Shown here piece after piece: positions 28,828 through 39,553 of a stretch of DNA of 64,000 bases; position 1 is the first letter of the stretch; every line of letters starts with the position of its first letter. The translations under genes and the position numbers were made by a program. This DNA comes from Pseudomonas fulva 12-X (GTDB taxonomy: Bacteria > Pseudomonadota > Gammaproteobacteria > Pseudomonadales > Pseudomonadaceae): NCBI RefSeq assembly GCF_000213805.1, contig NC_015556.1, positions 2,356,001 through 2,420,000 of the forward strand, given 5' to 3'. The notes beneath the pieces were generated by a model. It had not been told where the DNA came from. It ran no database searches and worked only from the letters and a program-made list of their open reading frames with translations.

Positions 28828-29832
28828 TCAGACCTTGAGCACCAGCTTGCCGAAGTTCTCGCCCTTGAACAGCTTGAGCAGGGTTTCCGGGAAAGTTTCC
28901 AGCCCTTCGACGACATGCTCTTTGGACTTGATCTTGCCTTCTGCCAGCCAGCCGCCGATTTCCGCTGCAGCGCTGGCGAAGTTGGCGGCGTGATCCATGA
29001 CCACGAAGCCTTCCATACGTGCACGGTTGACCAGCAGCGACAGGTAATTGGCCGGGCCCTTCACCGCATCCTTGTTGTTGTACTGGCTGATCGCGCCGCA
29101 GATGACGATGCGCGCCTTGGGTGCCAGGCGGCCCAGCACGGCGTCCAGGGTTTCACCGCCGACGTTGTCGAAGTATACGTCGACGCCCTTGGGGCATTCG
29201 CGCTTGAGCGCCTCGGAGAGGTCTTCGCTCTTGTAATCGATGGCTCCATCGAAGCCCAGCTCGTCGGTCAGGTAGGCGCATTTCTCCTTGCCGCCGGCGA
29301 TGCCGATGACGCGGCAGCCCTTGAGCTTGGCGATCTGCCCGGCAATGCTGCCCACGGCGCCCGCCGCACCGGACAGCACCACGGTATCGCCGCTTTTCGG
29401 CGCGCCGACATCGAGCAGTGCGAAATAGGCGGTCATGCCGGTCATGCCGAGGGCCGAGAGATACACCGGCAGCGGCGCGCGCTTGGGGTCGACCTTGTAA
29501 AAGCCGCGCGGCTCGCCGAGGAAGTAGTCCTGCACACCGAGGGCGCCGTTGACGTGATCACCGACTTTGTAATCCGGGTGGTTGGAGGCGACGACTTCAC
29601 CCACGCCCAGGGCGCGCATCACATCGCCCAGGCCCACCGGGGCGATGTAGGACTTGCCCTCATTCATCCAGCCGCGCATGGCTGGGTCCAGCGACAGGTA
29701 GAGGTTCTTGACCAGAATCTGCCCATTGCCCGGTTCGCCGACCGGTTTTTCCACGTAATCGAAGGTGTCGCGTCCGACCATGCCGCTGGGGCGTTTGGCG
29801 AGCAGGAACTGACGGTTTAGCTGAGTGGACAT
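28828..29832 (-). CDS. NADP-dependent MDR-family oxidoreductase (leukotriene B4 12-hydroxydehydrogenase/CurA-like)
   Basis: 334 residues from the ATG at 29830-29832 (CGGAGG upstream). Zinc-free medium-chain reductase: N-terminal LLAKRPSGMVGRDTFDYVEK, the substrate-side motif YLSLDPAMRGWMNE, and the cofactor motif LSGAAGAVGSIAGQIAK (AxxGxxG). It probably reduces the double bond of alpha,beta-unsaturated ketones or aldehydes using NADPH. A longer in-frame start (29952) lacks a ribosome-binding site. It is a single-gene unit ended by a strong terminator. Confidence 0.92.
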   Translation of the reverse strand: MSTQLNRQFLLAKRPSGMVGRDTFDYVEKPVGEPGNGQILVKNLYLSLDPAMRGWMNEGKSYIAPVGLGDVMRALGVGEVVASNHPDYKVGDHVNGALGVQDYFLGEPRGFYKVDPKRAPLPVYLSALGMTGMTAYFALLDVGAPKSGDTVVLSGAAGAVGSIAGQIAKLKGCRVIGIAGGKEKCAYLTDELGFDGAIDYKSEDLSEALKRECPKGVDVYFDNVGGETLDAVLGRLAPKARIVICGAISQYNNKDAVKGPANYLSLLVNRARMEGFVVMDHAANFASAAAEIGGWLAEGKIKSKEHVVEGLETFPETLLKLFKGENFGKLVLKV

Positions 29833-30015
29833 GGAGAGCCTCCGTTGAAATAAGCTGTGGTGATAATCCTCATGCCTGCGATGGACAAGCATGTCGCAGT
29901 GGCCGAATGTTTGCCGATCCATTGAACTGATGGGGTCATTGCCCGCCAGCAAGGCGTCGATAGCCCGCTACAGTGTGGATCACGATCACGGAAGTCTGAC
30001 CACATCGAGGTAGCG

Positions 30016-30915
30016 ATGACTGCAAGTCCTTTACTGAGTGTGTTTCTCCCCCTGGCGCTGGGCATCATCATGCTCGGCCTGGGCCTGTCGCTGACCCTGG
30101 CGGATTTCACCCGGGTGGTGAAGTACCCCAAGCCGGTGCTGGTCGGGCTGTTCTGCCAGTTGCTGCTGTTGCCGGTGGCCTGCTTCTTCATGGTTCAGGC
30201 GTTCGGCCTGGCGCCGGCGCTGGCGGTAGGCATGATGCTGTTGGCAGCATCGCCCGGCGGCACGTCGGCCAATCTCTACAGCCACCTGGCTCACGGCGAC
30301 GTGGCGCTGAACATCACCCTGACCGCGGTGAACTCGGTGGTCGCGATACTGACCATGCCCTTTATCGTCAACCTGTCGCTGGCCTATTTCATGGAGGGCG
30401 ATCAGGCCATTCCGCTGCAATTCGCCAAGGTGGTGCAAGTGTTCGCCATCGTGCTGGGGCCGGTGGCCATCGGCATGTTTCTGCGCAGCCGCTTTCCGGG
30501 CTTCGCGCTGCGCATGGAAAGCCCGGTAAAGATCATCTCCGCGCTGTTCCTGCTGCTGATCATCGTGCTGGCGTTGGTCAAGGACTGGCAGACGGTGCTC
30601 GACTACGCACCGGTGGTCGGCGCCGCCGCCCTGGCGTTCAATCTGCTGAGCCTGGCGGTGGGCTACTTCGTGCCGCGCCTGCTCAAGCTGAGCCTGCGCC
30701 AGGCCATCGCCATCGGCATGGAAATCGGCATCCACAATGGCACCCTGGCCATCGCCCTGGCGCTAAGCCCGGTGTTGCTCAACAACAGCACCATGGCCAT
30801 TCCCGCAGCGCTGTACAGCATCATCATGTTCTTCACCGCCGCAGCGTTCGGCTGGTGGGTAAATGCGGCCCATGGCAAGCAGTTGAAGGCCGAGAGCGGG
30901 GATGTCGCTGCGTAG
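30016..30915 (+). CDS. Bile acid:sodium symporter (BASS) family transporter
   Basis: 299 residues with about nine or ten hydrophobic segments. BASS marks: LGIIMLGLGLSLTLADFTRV, MLLAASPGGTSANLYSHLAHGD with the unwound SPGG and the GDVALNITLT helix, and the second crossover GMEIGIHNGTLAIALALSP. It imports a small organic anion with Na+. Bacterial members carry pantoate, keto acids or other anions; the substrate here is unknown. The ATG has CGAGGTAGCG upstream. Confidence 0.9.
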   Translation: MTASPLLSVFLPLALGIIMLGLGLSLTLADFTRVVKYPKPVLVGLFCQLLLLPVACFFMVQAFGLAPALAVGMMLLAASPGGTSANLYSHLAHGDVALNITLTAVNSVVAILTMPFIVNLSLAYFMEGDQAIPLQFAKVVQVFAIVLGPVAIGMFLRSRFPGFALRMESPVKIISALFLLLIIVLALVKDWQTVLDYAPVVGAAALAFNLLSLAVGYFVPRLLKLSLRQAIAIGMEIGIHNGTLAIALALSPVLLNNSTMAIPAALYSIIMFFTAAAFGWWVNAAHGKQLKAESGDVAA

Positions 30916-30954
30916 GGACTGATTCAAGGCAGGAGCCGCCGTTCACTGATCCAT

Positions 30955-30985
30955 TGTGGGAGCGGCTTACGTCCGCTCCCGCGAA
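30955..30985. repeat. REP-like hairpin between convergent genes
   Basis: TGTGGGAGCGG at 30955-30965 pairs with CCGCTCCC at 30973-30980, the same family as the element at 14172. It lies between the convergent BASS and BenE genes and may stop or protect transcripts from both sides. Confidence 0.65.
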
Positions 30986-30997
30986 ATACCTTCGGCC

Positions 30998-32194
30998 TCA
31001 GACAGCACGCTTGCCTGCATTGAGCAGCACCAGCGTCAGCAGCCCGGCGACGATGCCCCAAAACGCCGAGCCAACCCCGAATAGCGTCATGCCCGAAGCA
31101 GTGACCAGAAAGGTGATCAGCGCCGCTTCGCGCTCTTTGGGCTCGCCCATGGCCTGGGTCAGCCCGCCGATGATCGAGGCGAACAGCGCCAGGGCGGCGA
31201 CCGACAGGATCAGTGCCTTGGGCAGGGCAGCGAACAGCGCGGCGAGGGTGGCTCCGAACAGCCCGGCGATGCCATAGAAAATCCCGCACCAGACCGCCGC
31301 CGTATAGCGCTTGCGCGGATCCTCATGGGCTTCCGGGCCGGCGCAGATCGCCGCGCTGATGGCCGCCATATGAATGCCGTGGGAGCCGAACGGCGCCATC
31401 AGGATCGACACCAAGCTGGTGGTGTTGAGCAGCGGCGAGGCCGGAACGTCATAGCCGTTGGCGCGCAGCACCGCCATGCCCGGCAGGTTCTGCGAGGCCA
31501 TGGCGACGATGAACAGCGGGATGCCGATGCTGATGGCCGCACCGAGGGAAAAGCTCGGCGTGGTCCACTCAGGTGTTGCCAGTTGCAGTTCGAACTGGGA
31601 GAAGTTCAGCAGCCCCAACACGCCGGCCAGCACACAGCCCACCACCAGCGCACCGAGCACCGCGTAACGTGGCTGCAGGCGCTTGCCCAGCAGGTAGGTG
31701 AACAGCATGGCGATCACCAGCAGCGGCTGCTGCTCGGCGGCCACGCAGATCTCCAGGGCGATCTTGAACAGCACGCCGGCCAGCAGCGCCGCGGCGATGG
31801 AGCCGGGAATGCGGCGCATGATGCGGTCGAAACTGCCGGTCAGCCCGCACACCAGAATCAGCGCCGAACAGACGATATAGGCGCCAATCGCCTCGCTGTA
31901 GGGCACCCCGGGCAGGCTGGTGATCAGCAGCGCTGCGCCGGGCGTCGACCAGGCGACCATCACCGGGGCGCGGTAACGCAGTGAAAGGCCGATGCAGGTC
32001 ACTGCCATGCCAATCGATAGCGCCCAGATCCACGAGGAAATCTGCCCGCTGGTCAGCCCGGCGGCTTGGCCGGCCTGGAACATCAGCACAAGTGAGCTGG
32101 TGTAGCCGGTGAGCATGCCGACGAAGCCGGCAACCACGGCGGAGGTAGAGGTATCGGCCAGTGGGCGCAGACGCGTTTGGCTGTTGTCGAGCAT
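30998..32194 (-). CDS. BenE-family benzoate/H+ symporter-like transporter
   Basis: 398 residues with about twelve hydrophobic segments. Matches BenE: GFVGMLTGYTSSLVLMFQAG, VMVAWSTPGAALLITSLPG, MASQNLPGMAVLRANGYDVP and APFGSHGIHMAAISAAICAG. BenE proteins import benzoate with protons, but no benzoate catabolic gene is in the window, so the substrate is open. It overlaps the lysE-type stop by one base (TAATG), so the two transporters are translated together and are probably controlled by the MarR regulator upstream. Confidence 0.9.
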   Translation of the reverse strand: MLDNSQTRLRPLADTSTSAVVAGFVGMLTGYTSSLVLMFQAGQAAGLTSGQISSWIWALSIGMAVTCIGLSLRYRAPVMVAWSTPGAALLITSLPGVPYSEAIGAYIVCSALILVCGLTGSFDRIMRRIPGSIAAALLAGVLFKIALEICVAAEQQPLLVIAMLFTYLLGKRLQPRYAVLGALVVGCVLAGVLGLLNFSQFELQLATPEWTTPSFSLGAAISIGIPLFIVAMASQNLPGMAVLRANGYDVPASPLLNTTSLVSILMAPFGSHGIHMAAISAAICAGPEAHEDPRKRYTAAVWCGIFYGIAGLFGATLAALFAALPKALILSVAALALFASIIGGLTQAMGEPKEREAALITFLVTASGMTLFGVGSAFWGIVAGLLTLVLLNAGKRAV

Positions 32195-32808
32195 TACATC
32201 ACTCCTTTGATGTCGGCCAGGATCGGGTACAGCGACGCCACCAGCAGCACGGCCATGCCGATATTGAACAGGCGCAGCACCGTAGCGTTACGCAGCCAGC
32301 TGCGCAGCAAGGTGCCGGCCACCGTCCATAAACCCACGCATGGCCCGCCGACCACGGCGAACAGTGCGGCGATCAGCAGCACGTTGACCAGAAAATTCTC
32401 CTGTGGCGTATAGGTGGCGATGGCACCAATGGCCATGACCCAGGCCTTGGGGTTGACCCACTGAAACGCCGCGGCCTGCAGGAAGGTGAAGGGTTTGCCG
32501 CGCTCGCCGCCAGTGCTGTCCGGCGCGCCTGAGCCGGCGATCTTCCACGCGAGATAGAGCAGGTAGGCGGCGCCCAGGTAACGCAGCAAGGTGTAGAGCA
32601 CCGGGAACTGCGCGAACACCTGACCCAGGCCCAGCCCCACGCAGATGATCAGCACCATGAAGCCCAGGCTGATGCCCAGCATGTGCGGCAGGCTGCGGCG
32701 CAGGCCGAAGTTCACACCGGAGGCCAGCAACATCATGTTGTTGGGCCCGGGTGTGATCGAGGTGACGAAGGCGAAGGCGACGAAGGCGAGCAGCAGTTCC
32801 GTTGTCAT
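32194..32808 (-). CDS. LysE/RhtB-family amino-acid exporter
   Basis: 204 residues, six hydrophobic segments. The family start FVTSITPGPNNMMLLASGVNFG is clear, with GISLGFMVLIICVGLGLG and the FQWVNPKAWVMAIGAI motif of helix 4. It exports an amino acid or related metabolite. It is co-transcribed with the BenE-type gene (one-base overlap). The aminotransferase divergent from the nearby MarR gene may supply or use its substrate, which is inference. Confidence 0.92.
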   Translation of the reverse strand: MTTELLLAFVAFAFVTSITPGPNNMMLLASGVNFGLRRSLPHMLGISLGFMVLIICVGLGLGQVFAQFPVLYTLLRYLGAAYLLYLAWKIAGSGAPDSTGGERGKPFTFLQAAAFQWVNPKAWVMAIGAIATYTPQENFLVNVLLIAALFAVVGGPCVGLWTVAGTLLRSWLRNATVLRLFNIGMAVLLVASLYPILADIKGVM

Positions 32809-32904
32809 TGCAGGTTCTCCGGATTGAGCGATGACGATAAGGGCATTGGTCCCGCTCGTCGCCGTACAGCACTCGTGATAAGTGGCCGTACAGTTCTGCT
32901 TACA

Positions 32905-33351
32905 TCACCCGGCAGCGTGACCTGTACCGCTTAGCGCCTTGTTCACCGCCATCCAGCCGTCCACCGCATGCTTGCCACTTTCATCGAAGGCGCGCTGTAG
33001 CAACTTGACCTGCTCCCGGCGCAGCGCGCGCTCCAGCTTGACGCCTTCGGTGGTCAGGCCGAGCAGGCGTTTGCGCTTGTCGTCCTCGGCGGTGACGCTC
33101 TGGGTCAGGTGCATTTCCATCAGTTGGCGCAGTGGAATGCTCAGCGCCTGTTTGCTCACCCCCAGATAACCGAGCAACTCGCTGACGCTGAGCCCCGGAT
33201 GCCGGGCGATGAAGAACAGGATGCGCTGATGCACCCGCGACAGGCCACGGCGCGCGAGCATCTCGTCGGCCTTGGTGGTGAATGCCTGGTAGCCGAAGAA
33301 GAAGGCGGCCATGGCAGCTTGCTGGTCGGCTGAGTTTTTAAGGTCAATCAT
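32905..33351 (-). CDS. MarR-family transcriptional regulator
   Basis: 148 residues from the ATG at 33349-33351. The winged helix core is RVHQRILFFIARHPGLSVSE, VSKQALSIPLRQLMEMHLTQ and the wing TAEDDKRKRLLGLTTEG. A GTG at 33420 with GAGG upstream would add 23 residues, but that stretch contains two palindromes and back-to-back promoter elements, so I prefer 33351. It probably represses its own gene and the divergent aminotransferase, and perhaps the lysE-benE pair that begins 97 bp downstream. The ligand is unknown. Confidence 0.85.
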   Translation of the reverse strand: MIDLKNSADQQAAMAAFFFGYQAFTTKADEMLARRGLSRVHQRILFFIARHPGLSVSELLGYLGVSKQALSIPLRQLMEMHLTQSVTAEDDKRKRLLGLTTEGVKLERALRREQVKLLQRAFDESGKHAVDGWMAVNKALSGTGHAAG

Positions 33352-33402
33352 ATTGACGTATATGTCTCGGGCGGCGTACTTTCGGTCAAGCAGTTTGACG
33401 TA
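33343..33402. promoter_or_regulatory. Divergent promoters with two GTCAA-N5-TTGAC operators
   Basis: Two palindromes of identical design, GTCAATCATATTGAC (33343-33357) and GTCAAGCAGTTTGAC (33385-33399), are 42 bp apart centre to centre, four helical turns. Each overlaps a -35 element: TTGACG (33353-33358) with TACTTT 18 bp on for the aminotransferase, and on the other strand TTGACC (33389-33384) with GACATA 17 bp on for marR. The first palindrome also covers the marR start codon. Binding by the MarR protein is inferred from position. Confidence 0.65.
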
Positions 33403-33431
33403 ATTTTCATGACTTATCACCTGGTGACCTC

Positions 33432-34598
33432 ATGGCCTTCTCCGAACGCATCTCCCGCCTTAAAAGCTCCCTGATTCGCGAAATCCTCGCTGCTGCCCAG
33501 CGCCCGGAAGTGATGTCGTTTGCTGGTGGTCTGCCGGCTGTGGAGATGCTGCCGGTGCTCGACTGGTCGCAAATGCCAGCCAGCATGGGCCAGTACGGCA
33601 TGAGCGAGGGCGAGCCGGCGCTGCGTGAAGCCATCGCCGCCGAAGCCCGCCTGCTGGGCGTTCCCTGCGAGGCCAGCCAGGTGCTGATCGTCAGTGGCTC
33701 ACAGCAGACGCTGGACCTGGCCAGCAAGCTGTTCATTGATCCGGGCACCAAGGTGCTGCTCGAAGCTCCCACCTACCTGGCCGCGCTGCAGGCGTTTCAG
33801 CTGTTCGGCGCCGACTGCGTGGCCGTGCCTCAGGAAGCCGACGGCCCGCAGTTGCAGGCGCTCGAAGCGCAGCTGCAGAACCAGCGCCCGGCCTTCGCTT
33901 ATCTGATTCCCACCTTCCAGAACCCCAGTGCCGTGCGTTATAGCGAAGCCAAGCGCGACGCCGTGGCGGCCCTGCTGGACCGCTACCAGGTCACGCTGAT
34001 CGAAGATGAGCCGTACCGCGAGCTGGTGTTCGACGCCGGCAGTGCCACGCCCATCGTCAGCCGCCTGCGCAAGGCCAGCTGGATCTACACCGGTACCGTT
34101 TCCAAGACGCTGCTGCCCGGGCTGCGTGTCGGGTACCTGATCGCCACGCCGGATCTGTTCCCGCATCTGCTGCGCCTCAAGCAGTCGGCCGACCTGCACA
34201 CCAACCGCGTCGGCCAATGGCAGGCGCTGCAGTGGCTGGGCACCGAGCAGTACCGCGAGCACTTGGCTGAGCTTAGGGATTTCTATCGCGTGCGACGTGA
34301 TGCCATGCAGGCGGCGCTCGTCGAACACTTCAGTGAGCTGGCTGACTGGCAGGTTCCCCAGGGTGGCCTGTTCTTCTGGCTCAAGCTCAAGCAGCCTCAG
34401 GACACGCGGCTGCTGCTCGATGCGGCGCTGGCGCAGAAGGTGGCGTTCATGCCGGGCGAGCCGTTCTTCATCGACCCTGATCGCGCGCCCGGCTACTTAC
34501 GGCTGAATTTCAGCCACGTGGCACCCGAGCGCCTGGGAGAGGGGCTGCGCCGGCTGGCCGGGGTGGTGCGTCAGGGACTGGCCGCGGACGCGGCGTGA
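33432..34598 (+). CDS. PLP-dependent class I/II aminotransferase (2-aminoadipate transaminase-like)
   Basis: 388 residues. Fold type I marks: SFAGGLPAVEMLPV at the N-terminus, YGMSEGEPALREAIA, the PTFQNPSAVRYSEAKR loop, LIEDEPYRELVF and the PLP lysine in YTGTVSKTLLPGLRVGYL. It resembles the catalytic half of MocR proteins and LysN-type transaminases, which accept several amino and keto acids. It is divergent from the MarR regulator and shares its operators. A GST gene overlaps its end by about 4 bp if an upstream start is used. Confidence 0.9.
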   Translation: MAFSERISRLKSSLIREILAAAQRPEVMSFAGGLPAVEMLPVLDWSQMPASMGQYGMSEGEPALREAIAAEARLLGVPCEASQVLIVSGSQQTLDLASKLFIDPGTKVLLEAPTYLAALQAFQLFGADCVAVPQEADGPQLQALEAQLQNQRPAFAYLIPTFQNPSAVRYSEAKRDAVAALLDRYQVTLIEDEPYRELVFDAGSATPIVSRLRKASWIYTGTVSKTLLPGLRVGYLIATPDLFPHLLRLKQSADLHTNRVGQWQALQWLGTEQYREHLAELRDFYRVRRDAMQAALVEHFSELADWQVPQGGLFFWLKLKQPQDTRLLLDAALAQKVAFMPGEPFFIDPDRAPGYLRLNFSHVAPERLGEGLRRLAGVVRQGLAADAA

Positions 34599-34621
34599 TT
34601 ATCGGCAACAGGGGGATGAAC

Positions 34622-35224
34622 ATGTACAAGGTGTATGGCGATTACCGCTCCGGCAACTGCTACAAGGTCAAGCTGATGCTGAGTCTGCTCGGCAAACCAT
34701 TCGAATGGGTGCCCATCGATATCTTCAAGGGCGAGACCCAAAGCCCCGAGTTCCTGGCCAAGAACCCCAATGGCAGGATTCCGGTGCTGGAACTGGAGGA
34801 CGGCACCTGCCTTTGGGAGTCCAACGCCATCCTCAACTTTCTGGCCGACGGCAGCGAATTTCTGCAGACCGAACCACGCCTGCGTACCCAGGTGCTGCAG
34901 TGGCAGTTCTTCGAACAGTACAGCCATGAGCCGTACATCGCCGTAGCCCGCCGCATCCAGTGGCTCGAAGGAATGCCGGCTGCGCGCGCCGAGGAATACA
35001 AGGTCTGCCAGGTGCGCGGCCACAAGGCGCTGCGGGTGATGGAGCGCCAACTGGAGCAGACGCCGTATCTGGTCGGCGACCAATACTCCATCGCCGATAT
35101 CGCGCTGTACGCCTATACCCACGTGGCCCACGAGGGGGGGGTCGACCTGAGTGGCTATCCGGCGGTCAATGCCTGGCTGGCACGGGTTGCCAGCCATCCC
35201 AAGCATGTGACCATGTTGGGCTGA
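34622..35224 (+). CDS. Glutathione S-transferase family protein
   Basis: 200 residues from the ATG at 34622, chosen because AGGGGG lies 7 bp upstream. N-terminal thioredoxin-like domain (MYKVYGDYRSGNCYKVKLML, NPNGRIPVLELEDG, LWESNAILNFLA) and C-terminal helical domain (YSIADIALYAYTHVAHEGG). It probably conjugates or reduces electrophiles with glutathione. A run of eight G at 35134-35141 encodes Glu-Gly-Gly-Val and is a slippage-prone site. It lies just downstream of the aminotransferase and may be co-transcribed. Confidence 0.9.
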   Translation: MYKVYGDYRSGNCYKVKLMLSLLGKPFEWVPIDIFKGETQSPEFLAKNPNGRIPVLELEDGTCLWESNAILNFLADGSEFLQTEPRLRTQVLQWQFFEQYSHEPYIAVARRIQWLEGMPAARAEEYKVCQVRGHKALRVMERQLEQTPYLVGDQYSIADIALYAYTHVAHEGGVDLSGYPAVNAWLARVASHPKHVTMLG

Positions 35225-35309
35225 TATACACCATTCCCGCAGTCCGTAGGATGGGTGCTCCGACCACCATTTCGATGGGTTGCACCCATCCTACAGGTAC
35301 GTCAGGCGC

Positions 35310-35365
35310 TTACTTGCGTCGCAGCCGCAGCCCGCTGAACACTACCAGCGAGCTCACGCATCCAC
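35310..35365 (-). pseudogene. Decayed C-terminal remnant of a P-type ATPase
   Basis: On the minus strand this stretch reads SSLVVFSGLRLRRK and stop, against SLLVVFNGLRLLRK and stop at the true end of CadA. Upstream of it the similarity breaks up. It is a leftover from duplication or from recombination between two ATPase genes, not a functional gene. Confidence 0.7.
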
Positions 35366-35444
35366 AGTGTGGCCACGGCCTTCGTAGGATGGGTGAAACC
35401 CATCAAATTGCGATGAGTTGCACCCACCCTGGTACGGCAAGCGT

Positions 35445-37895
<2,451 letters not shown>

Positions 37896-37929
37896 GGGGC
37901 TCTCCCAACTATCCTGTTGCAGAGTGAAC

Positions 37930-37953
37930 ACCCTGTAGCCACTATAGGGTCAA
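37930..37953. promoter_or_regulatory. CadR operator and MerR-type cadA promoter
   Basis: A dyad ACCCTGTAG...CTATAGGGT spans 37930-37950. On the minus strand it lies between TTGACC (37953-37948) and TTCACT, about 19-20 bp apart, the long spacer that MerR-family activators correct by DNA distortion. The site overlaps the region in front of cadR, so CadR probably also controls itself. Confidence 0.85.
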
Positions 37954-37973
37954 GCACTGGGAGAAAAGTGATC

Positions 37974-38420
37974 ATGAAAATTGGTGAATTGGCGACGGTG
38001 ACTGGCTGCCAGGTGGAAACCATCCGCTATTACGAGCGTGAAGGATTGCTGCCCGCACCCCAGCGTAGCGAAGGCAATTACCGCCTTTACCTGCCGGAGC
38101 ACGTCGAGCGGCTTACCTTCATCCGCAATTGCCGCACCCTGGACATGACGCTCGACGAGATTCGCGAGCTGCTCAGCCTGCGCGGCCGTCCGGCAGAAAA
38201 CTGCGAAGCCATCAACACGCTGATCGACGAGCATATCGAGCACGTCAACGCGCGAATCGCCAGCCTGCAGTCGCTGCAGGAGCAACTGGTCGAGCTGCGC
38301 AACAGCTGCCTGGCGGATCAGCAATCATCGCCGTGCGAGATCATCCGGCAACTCAGTACCAGCGATACGCTGCACGCCGAGAAGGATGTTTCTCATGTCG
38401 GCCGGGCGCATCGGCATTGA
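37974..38420 (+). CDS. cadR: CadR, MerR-family Cd/Zn-responsive regulator
   Basis: 148 residues. N-terminal MerR helix-turn-helix (MKIGELATVTGCQVETIRYY, EGLLPAPQRSEGNYRLY). Metal-sensing cysteines are Cys77, Cys112 and Cys121, close to the CadR pattern of P. putida, and a His-rich end (HVGRAHRH). It activates divergent cadA when Cd2+, Pb2+ or Zn2+ binds. The ATG at 37974 is 20 bp after the operator with a weak ribosome-binding site. Confidence 0.93.
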   Translation: MKIGELATVTGCQVETIRYYEREGLLPAPQRSEGNYRLYLPEHVERLTFIRNCRTLDMTLDEIRELLSLRGRPAENCEAINTLIDEHIEHVNARIASLQSLQEQLVELRNSCLADQQSSPCEIIRQLSTSDTLHAEKDVSHVGRAHRH

Positions 38421-38508
38421 GCAAATCGGCAAGCCTGCCAGTGCGCTGTTGTCGCGGCGAAAACCAACGCATAATCGGCCCATTCCACTTGCCATGGACT
38501 TACCTGTG

Positions 38509-38877
38509 ATGGCGTACCGCCCGCTGCGTTTGTTGCTGCTTTGCATGCTGATGCTGGTGCTGCCCGTGCAGGGTATCGCTGCGCTTGGCATGCAGACGGC
38601 CATGGCGGCGCAGACCGGTGGGCACGGACACGGCTCGCACGCGATGAGCGACTGCGTCGACGCATGCAGCCATCCGGATCAGACCCACGGCGGCAAACTG
38701 GCTGGCCACTCCAATTGCAGCCTCTGCGCGTTCTGCGTCGGTGTGCTTGCGCTGCCGCCGGCAGTCGTTGCCCCGGCGGCGTTGCCGCTCGATCAACCGC
38801 TTGCCACTGCTTTCCCACGCTTCACCGGCCATGTCGCCGACACGCCGGAGCGTCCTCCTCGTCAGCTCGTCGGTTAG
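38509..38877 (+). CDS. His/Cys-rich exported protein, possible metal binding
   Basis: 122 residues from the ATG at 38509 (an ATG at 38494 is also possible). A signal-peptide-like start (RPLRLLLLCMLMLVLPVQG) is followed by a stretch packed with His and Cys: TGGHGHGSHAMSDCVDACSH, then HSNCSLCAFCVG, and then a second hydrophobic segment. The pattern is like DUF2946-type proteins found beside copper genes. It precedes the CopI-like cupredoxin by 54 bp, and a shared role in periplasmic copper or cadmium handling is likely but unproven. Confidence 0.6.
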   Translation: MAYRPLRLLLLCMLMLVLPVQGIAALGMQTAMAAQTGGHGHGSHAMSDCVDACSHPDQTHGGKLAGHSNCSLCAFCVGVLALPPAVVAPAALPLDQPLATAFPRFTGHVADTPERPPRQLVG

Positions 38878-38931
38878 CCCAACGAGAAACAGGCGCCATG
38901 CGCGCCCCTATCTATTGACGAGGTAAACACG

Positions 38932-39438
38932 ATGCAGATGACAACCCTGCTGAGCGCCCTGGCGCTCACGATCACCATTGCGCTGTCGGCCAACGCCGCT
39001 GAACATGACCACGCTGCCGGCCATGCCCATGGCGCCGAGCATGGCAGTACCAGCGCGGAGCAGAAGCCCTGGGGCACGCCGGGCGATCCCGCCAAGGCGA
39101 CGCGTACCGTGCATATCCATATGAACGACCAGATGCGTTTCGTGCCGGATCGGCTGGATGTGAAGGAAGGCGAAACGGTGCGGCTGGTACTGCACAACGA
39201 CGGGCAACTGCTGCACGAGTTCGTGCTGGGCGACAAGGCGCAACTGGACGAGCACGCTGCCATGATGTTGCGGCAGCCGAACATGGCGCATACCGGCATG
39301 GACATGCTGCACGTGCAGCCAGGTGAGGAGGGCGAGGTGACCTGGACGTTCGACCGGGCGGGCACCTTCGACTTCGCTTGCCTGATCGCCGGGCATTACC
39401 AGGCCGGCATGGTCGGCAAGGTTGCGGTAATGCAGTAA
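38932..39438 (+). CDS. CopI-like periplasmic cupredoxin
   Basis: 168 residues. Signal peptide ends near residue 23 (SANAAEHDH). A His-rich segment follows (EHDHAAGHAHGAEHG). The cupredoxin copper ligands are His95 (LLHEFVLG), Cys150, His155 and Met160 (FACLIAGHYQAGM). CopI-type proteins give copper tolerance by binding Cu in the periplasm. It follows the His/Cys-rich gene and the cadR-cadA pair, making this a small metal-resistance island. Confidence 0.88.
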   Translation: MQMTTLLSALALTITIALSANAAEHDHAAGHAHGAEHGSTSAEQKPWGTPGDPAKATRTVHIHMNDQMRFVPDRLDVKEGETVRLVLHNDGQLLHEFVLGDKAQLDEHAAMMLRQPNMAHTGMDMLHVQPGEEGEVTWTFDRAGTFDFACLIAGHYQAGMVGKVAVMQ

Positions 39439-39553
39439 GAGCAAGGCGCGGCTGGAGTGGTTTCCGGCTGCGCCTTCGTCTTTCCGATCAATGTTGCCGC
39501 GACGCTTGCGGGGCTTCCCCGGTTTTTGCTTCGCTCTACGCCGGGCTACGGGG

